Below are positions 4,270 through 6,767 of a DNA stretch of 6,767 nucleotides, piece by piece. The notes beneath the pieces were generated by a model. It was given only the letters and a program-made list of their open reading frames with translations. It ran no database searches and was not told where the DNA came from. Every line of letters begins with the position of its first letter. The stretch's first letter is position 1. Source of the DNA: Gammaproteobacteria bacterium GWE2_37_16 (GTDB lineage Bacteria > Pseudomonadota > Gammaproteobacteria > UBA9339); NCBI GenBank assembly GCA_001801285.1, contig MGXG01000067.1, positions 1 through 6,767 on the forward strand, given 5' to 3'. The position numbers and the translations under genes are program-made.

Positions 4270-6767
4270 TTACAACTTTTCAACCTGCTCGTTCAACTTT
4301 TCCAACTCACTGCTTATTTTCGCAAACTCCAGCTTGGTTTTTTCAACAACTAATGCTGGCGCTTTGGCAAAATTTGGATTATCAATTCTGCTTTGCAGAA
4401 CTGCAAAATCCTTTTCTTTTTTGGCGATTTCTTTTTCGAGACGAGCTTTTTCCTTATCCAAATTATTTAATTTTACGCCAACTTCCAACGGCTGATTGAA
4501 CGCGTGTGTCGCATCAATAATCACTGCACTAGCGTAACGATAAACTGGTTCTTCACCGACTTTCAAAAAATCCAGGTTTTGTATTTTGGCAAGAAACTTA
4601 ATTGCCTCACCGCTATTTTTAATCAGCTCAATTTGAGCGCCATTTTCACCCCGAACAAACAAATCTAATTTTTCTTGTGGTGAAATATCGCTTTCACTAC
4701 GAATTTGGCGAATTTTTAAAATAATTTCTCGCGTTAGATCGATTTCCTGACAATTATCTTTTTGATCCGCAATAACTTTCTCATCAACTTCAGGATATTT
4801 TTGTATCATCAAGCTAGTCTTTTCATGCTCAACACCTAAAAACGGCGCGACCGTGTGCCAAATTTCTTCACTAATAAACGGCATAATAGGATGAATTAAC
4901 CGCAAAACCGTTTCCAAAACCTGCACCAATGTATAGCGCGTACCAGATTTTAGCGCATCATCAATACTTTCAGCATTTAAAATCGACTTAGAAAACTCTA
5001 AATACCAATCACAATAATCATGCCAAATAAACTTATATAAACTTTCCGCGACCAGATCAAAACGATAATTTTGAAAATTTTCACGTACTGTAGCAATGGT
5101 TTTATTTAATTCCGCTAAAATCCAGCGATCGTATTTATGACGTTTTTCGAGATTTACATTTACTAATTCCTTCCCTTCCACATTCATCAAAACAAACCTA
5201 GTCGCATTCCATAATTTAGTACAAAAATTTCGATATCCCTCAAGACGTTTTATATCAAAGTTAATGTCGCGACTCATGGTTGCCAAAGCGCAAAAAGTAA
5301 AACGCAGGGCGTCAGTGCCGCTCGGTGGAATGCCGTTAGGAAATTCCTCGCGTGTCGCTTTATCTATTTCTTTAACTTGTGAAGCTAACATCATGTTACT
5401 GGTGCGTTTTTTTACCAAATCTTCTAAACTAATTCCATCAACTAAATCGAGTGGATCCAAAACGTTCCCCTTCGATTTCGACATTTTTTGTCCTTTGCTG
5501 TCACGAATTAATCCAGTGATATAAACTTTTGTAAATGGCACCTGATCGGTAAATTTCAAACCTATCATCACCATACGCGCCACCCAAAAGAAAATTATAT
5601 CAAAACCAGTTACTAAAACTGAGGTTGGATAAAATTTCTGGAAATCTTCAGGTTGTTCGGCAAAAGGTTTTCTCTCCTGCCAACCCAAACTGGAAAACGG
5701 CCACAAAGCCGAAGAAAACCAAGTATCAAGCACATCTTCATCTTGTTTTAAAATCACCTCGGACGAAAAATTGTTCTTAACACGTATTTCCGCTTCGTTT
5801 TCGCCTATATAAATTTTGCCATTTTCATCATACCAAGCAGGAATCCGATGCCCCCACCAAAGTTGACGGCTAATACACCAATCTTGAATATTTTCTAACC
5901 ATTGCAAATAGGTTTTGCTCCAATTTTCCGGAATAAATTGTGGTTCGTTTTTTTGAAAATGTTCGATCGCTTTTTGAGCCAGCGGCTCGGTGCGTACAAA
6001 CCATTGGTCAGTTAAATACGGTTCAAGAATCGCACCACTACGATCGCCTGTTGGAACTTTGTTTTTATGTGGTTCAACTTTGACAAGCAAACCTGCCGCC
6101 GTTAAATCCGCAACAATTTTTTTCCGTGCCGCAAAGCGTTCCATACCGCGATAAGCCGCTGGTACCTCATCACTATCATTTAAATACGCATCAGGAGTGA
6201 AAATATTTAACAAAGGTAATTTATGACGTTGCCCAACCGCGTAATCGTTAAAATCGTGAGCTGGCGTAATTTTCACACAACCGGTACCAAATTCCATGTC
6301 GACATAATCATCGGCAACGATTGGAATCGAGCGTTCAGTCAACGGCAATTGAACCTTTTTGCCAATTAAGCTTTTATAACGCTCATCTTTTGGGTTAACT
6401 GCGACAGCAGCATCACCAAACATAGTTTCTGGGCGAGTAGTTGCAACAACTAATTCCCCATCACCATCAACTAAAAGATAACGAATATGCCAAAGTTGTC
6501 CGTCTTTTTCGACAAATTTAACCTCTAAGTCAGAAACGGCAGTATGCAAAACCGGATCCCAATTTGCTAAACGTTTACCGCGATAAATCAACCCCTCTTT
6601 ATGCAGCTCAATAAATACCTTACGTACTGCCACACAAAGCTCTTCATCTAAAGTAAATTTCTCACGTTGCCAATCAACAGAAATACCTAAGCGGCGCATT
6701 TGTTGCGTAATTCTGCTTCGTGAAATCTCTTTCCACTGCCAAATCCGTTTGGAAAACTCTTCTCGCC
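4270..6767 (-). CDS. valS: Valyl-tRNA synthetase, lacking the N-terminus at the window edge
   Basis: Class Ia aminoacyl-tRNA synthetase that attaches valine to tRNA-Val in the cytoplasm and edits mischarged threonine. The frame is open through the right edge: codons before the ATG at 6699 continue ValRS-like sequence (EEFSKRIWQWKEIS), so that ATG (residue 1 in the numbering below) is internal. 831 residues are present; about 110, including HIGH, lie outside. Counting from that Met: the CP1 editing domain carries VATTRPETMFGD (85-96) and GTGCVKITPAHDFNDY (138-153); the return to the catalytic core has DIQDWCISRQLWWGHRIPAWY (near 270-290), DVLDTWFSSALW (322-333) and KMSKS (405-409; bases 5473-5487), all intact. 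The anticodon-binding helical domain follows (LEGYRNFCTKLWNATRFVLMN, then CDWYLEFSKSILN), and a C-terminal Lys/Glu coiled-coil arm (about 735-809) closes the protein as usual for ValRS. No frameshift is seen. The stop is TAA, and the next gene on the strand starts 554 bases away, so valS ends its transcription unit here. Confidence 0.98.
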   Translation of the reverse strand, partial: REEFSKRIWQWKEISRSRITQQMRRLGISVDWQREKFTLDEELCVAVRKVFIELHKEGLIYRGKRLANWDPVLHTAVSDLEVKFVEKDGQLWHIRYLLVDGDGELVVATTRPETMFGDAAVAVNPKDERYKSLIGKKVQLPLTERSIPIVADDYVDMEFGTGCVKITPAHDFNDYAVGQRHKLPLLNIFTPDAYLNDSDEVPAAYRGMERFAARKKIVADLTAAGLLVKVEPHKNKVPTGDRSGAILEPYLTDQWFVRTEPLAQKAIEHFQKNEPQFIPENWSKTYLQWLENIQDWCISRQLWWGHRIPAWYDENGKIYIGENEAEIRVKNNFSSEVILKQDEDVLDTWFSSALWPFSSLGWQERKPFAEQPEDFQKFYPTSVLVTGFDIIFFWVARMVMIGLKFTDQVPFTKVYITGLIRDSKGQKMSKSKGNVLDPLDLVDGISLEDLVKKRTSNMMLASQVKEIDKATREEFPNGIPPSGTDALRFTFCALATMSRDINFDIKRLEGYRNFCTKLWNATRFVLMNVEGKELVNVNLEKRHKYDRWILAELNKTIATVRENFQNYRFDLVAESLYKFIWHDYCDWYLEFSKSILNAESIDDALKSGTRYTLVQVLETVLRLIHPIMPFISEEIWHTVAPFLGVEHEKTSLMIQKYPEVDEKVIADQKDNCQEIDLTREIILKIRQIRSESDISPQEKLDLFVRGENGAQIELIKNSGEAIKFLAKIQNLDFLKVGEEPVYRYASAVIIDATHAFNQPLEVGVKLNNLDKEKARLEKEIAKKEKDFAVLQSRIDNPNFAKAPALVVEKTKLEFAKISSELEKLNEQVEKL

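Noticed and set aside
5264..5524. Plus-strand open frame of 86 codons
   Set aside because: It lies antisense within the conserved valS coding region around the KMSKS motif, so it is a shadow.
6697..6699. ATG at 6699 as the valS start
   Set aside because: Conserved ValRS sequence continues in frame to the window edge, and the catalytic HIGH region must lie further upstream.

Overview
The window looks like chromosome of an AT-rich gammaproteobacterium. Both recognisable core proteins, the C-terminal part of the tRNA-modification enzyme MnmG at the left edge and most of valyl-tRNA synthetase at the right edge, read like gammaproteobacterial versions (for example the ValRS stretch around KMSKS and the MnmG ending PAAISILLVYLK). 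A host-associated lineage such as the Legionellales would fit the unrecognised Ser-rich and coiled-coil proteins between them, but that placement is inference.

Layout: (1) 1-750, plus strand: 3' part of mnmG. (2) 776-1156, minus strand: a 126-residue charged, coiled-coil-like protein with a good ribosome binding site, convergent with mnmG across a 25-base gap. (3) 1219-1274: a strongly palindromic repeat carrying a GTAG-headed REP sequence. (4) 1340-3715, minus strand: a 791-residue protein of unknown family, with a poly-serine N-terminus, a mixed region, a long helical region, one Gly-rich hydrophobic stretch near residues 600-634 and a Pro/Ser/Ala-rich tail. (5) 3716-4269: 554 bases without a gene, holding candidate promoters for the large gene, an inverted pair of the same REP family (BIME-like) and a second, GC-rich palindromic repeat next to valS. 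(6) 4270-6767, minus strand: valS, running off the right edge and lacking about 110 N-terminal residues including the HIGH motif.

The two edge genes are translation housekeeping functions: MnmG modifies the wobble uridine of tRNAs and ValRS charges tRNA-Val. The block between them (about 776-4219) looks like an accessory insertion of two same-strand orphan genes with REP-family repeats on both sides of the larger one. No function can be assigned to either orphan from sequence alone. A secreted-effector role is the most interesting hypothesis, but it rests only on composition and architecture. No RNA gene, CRISPR array, transposase or integrase is visible in the window.
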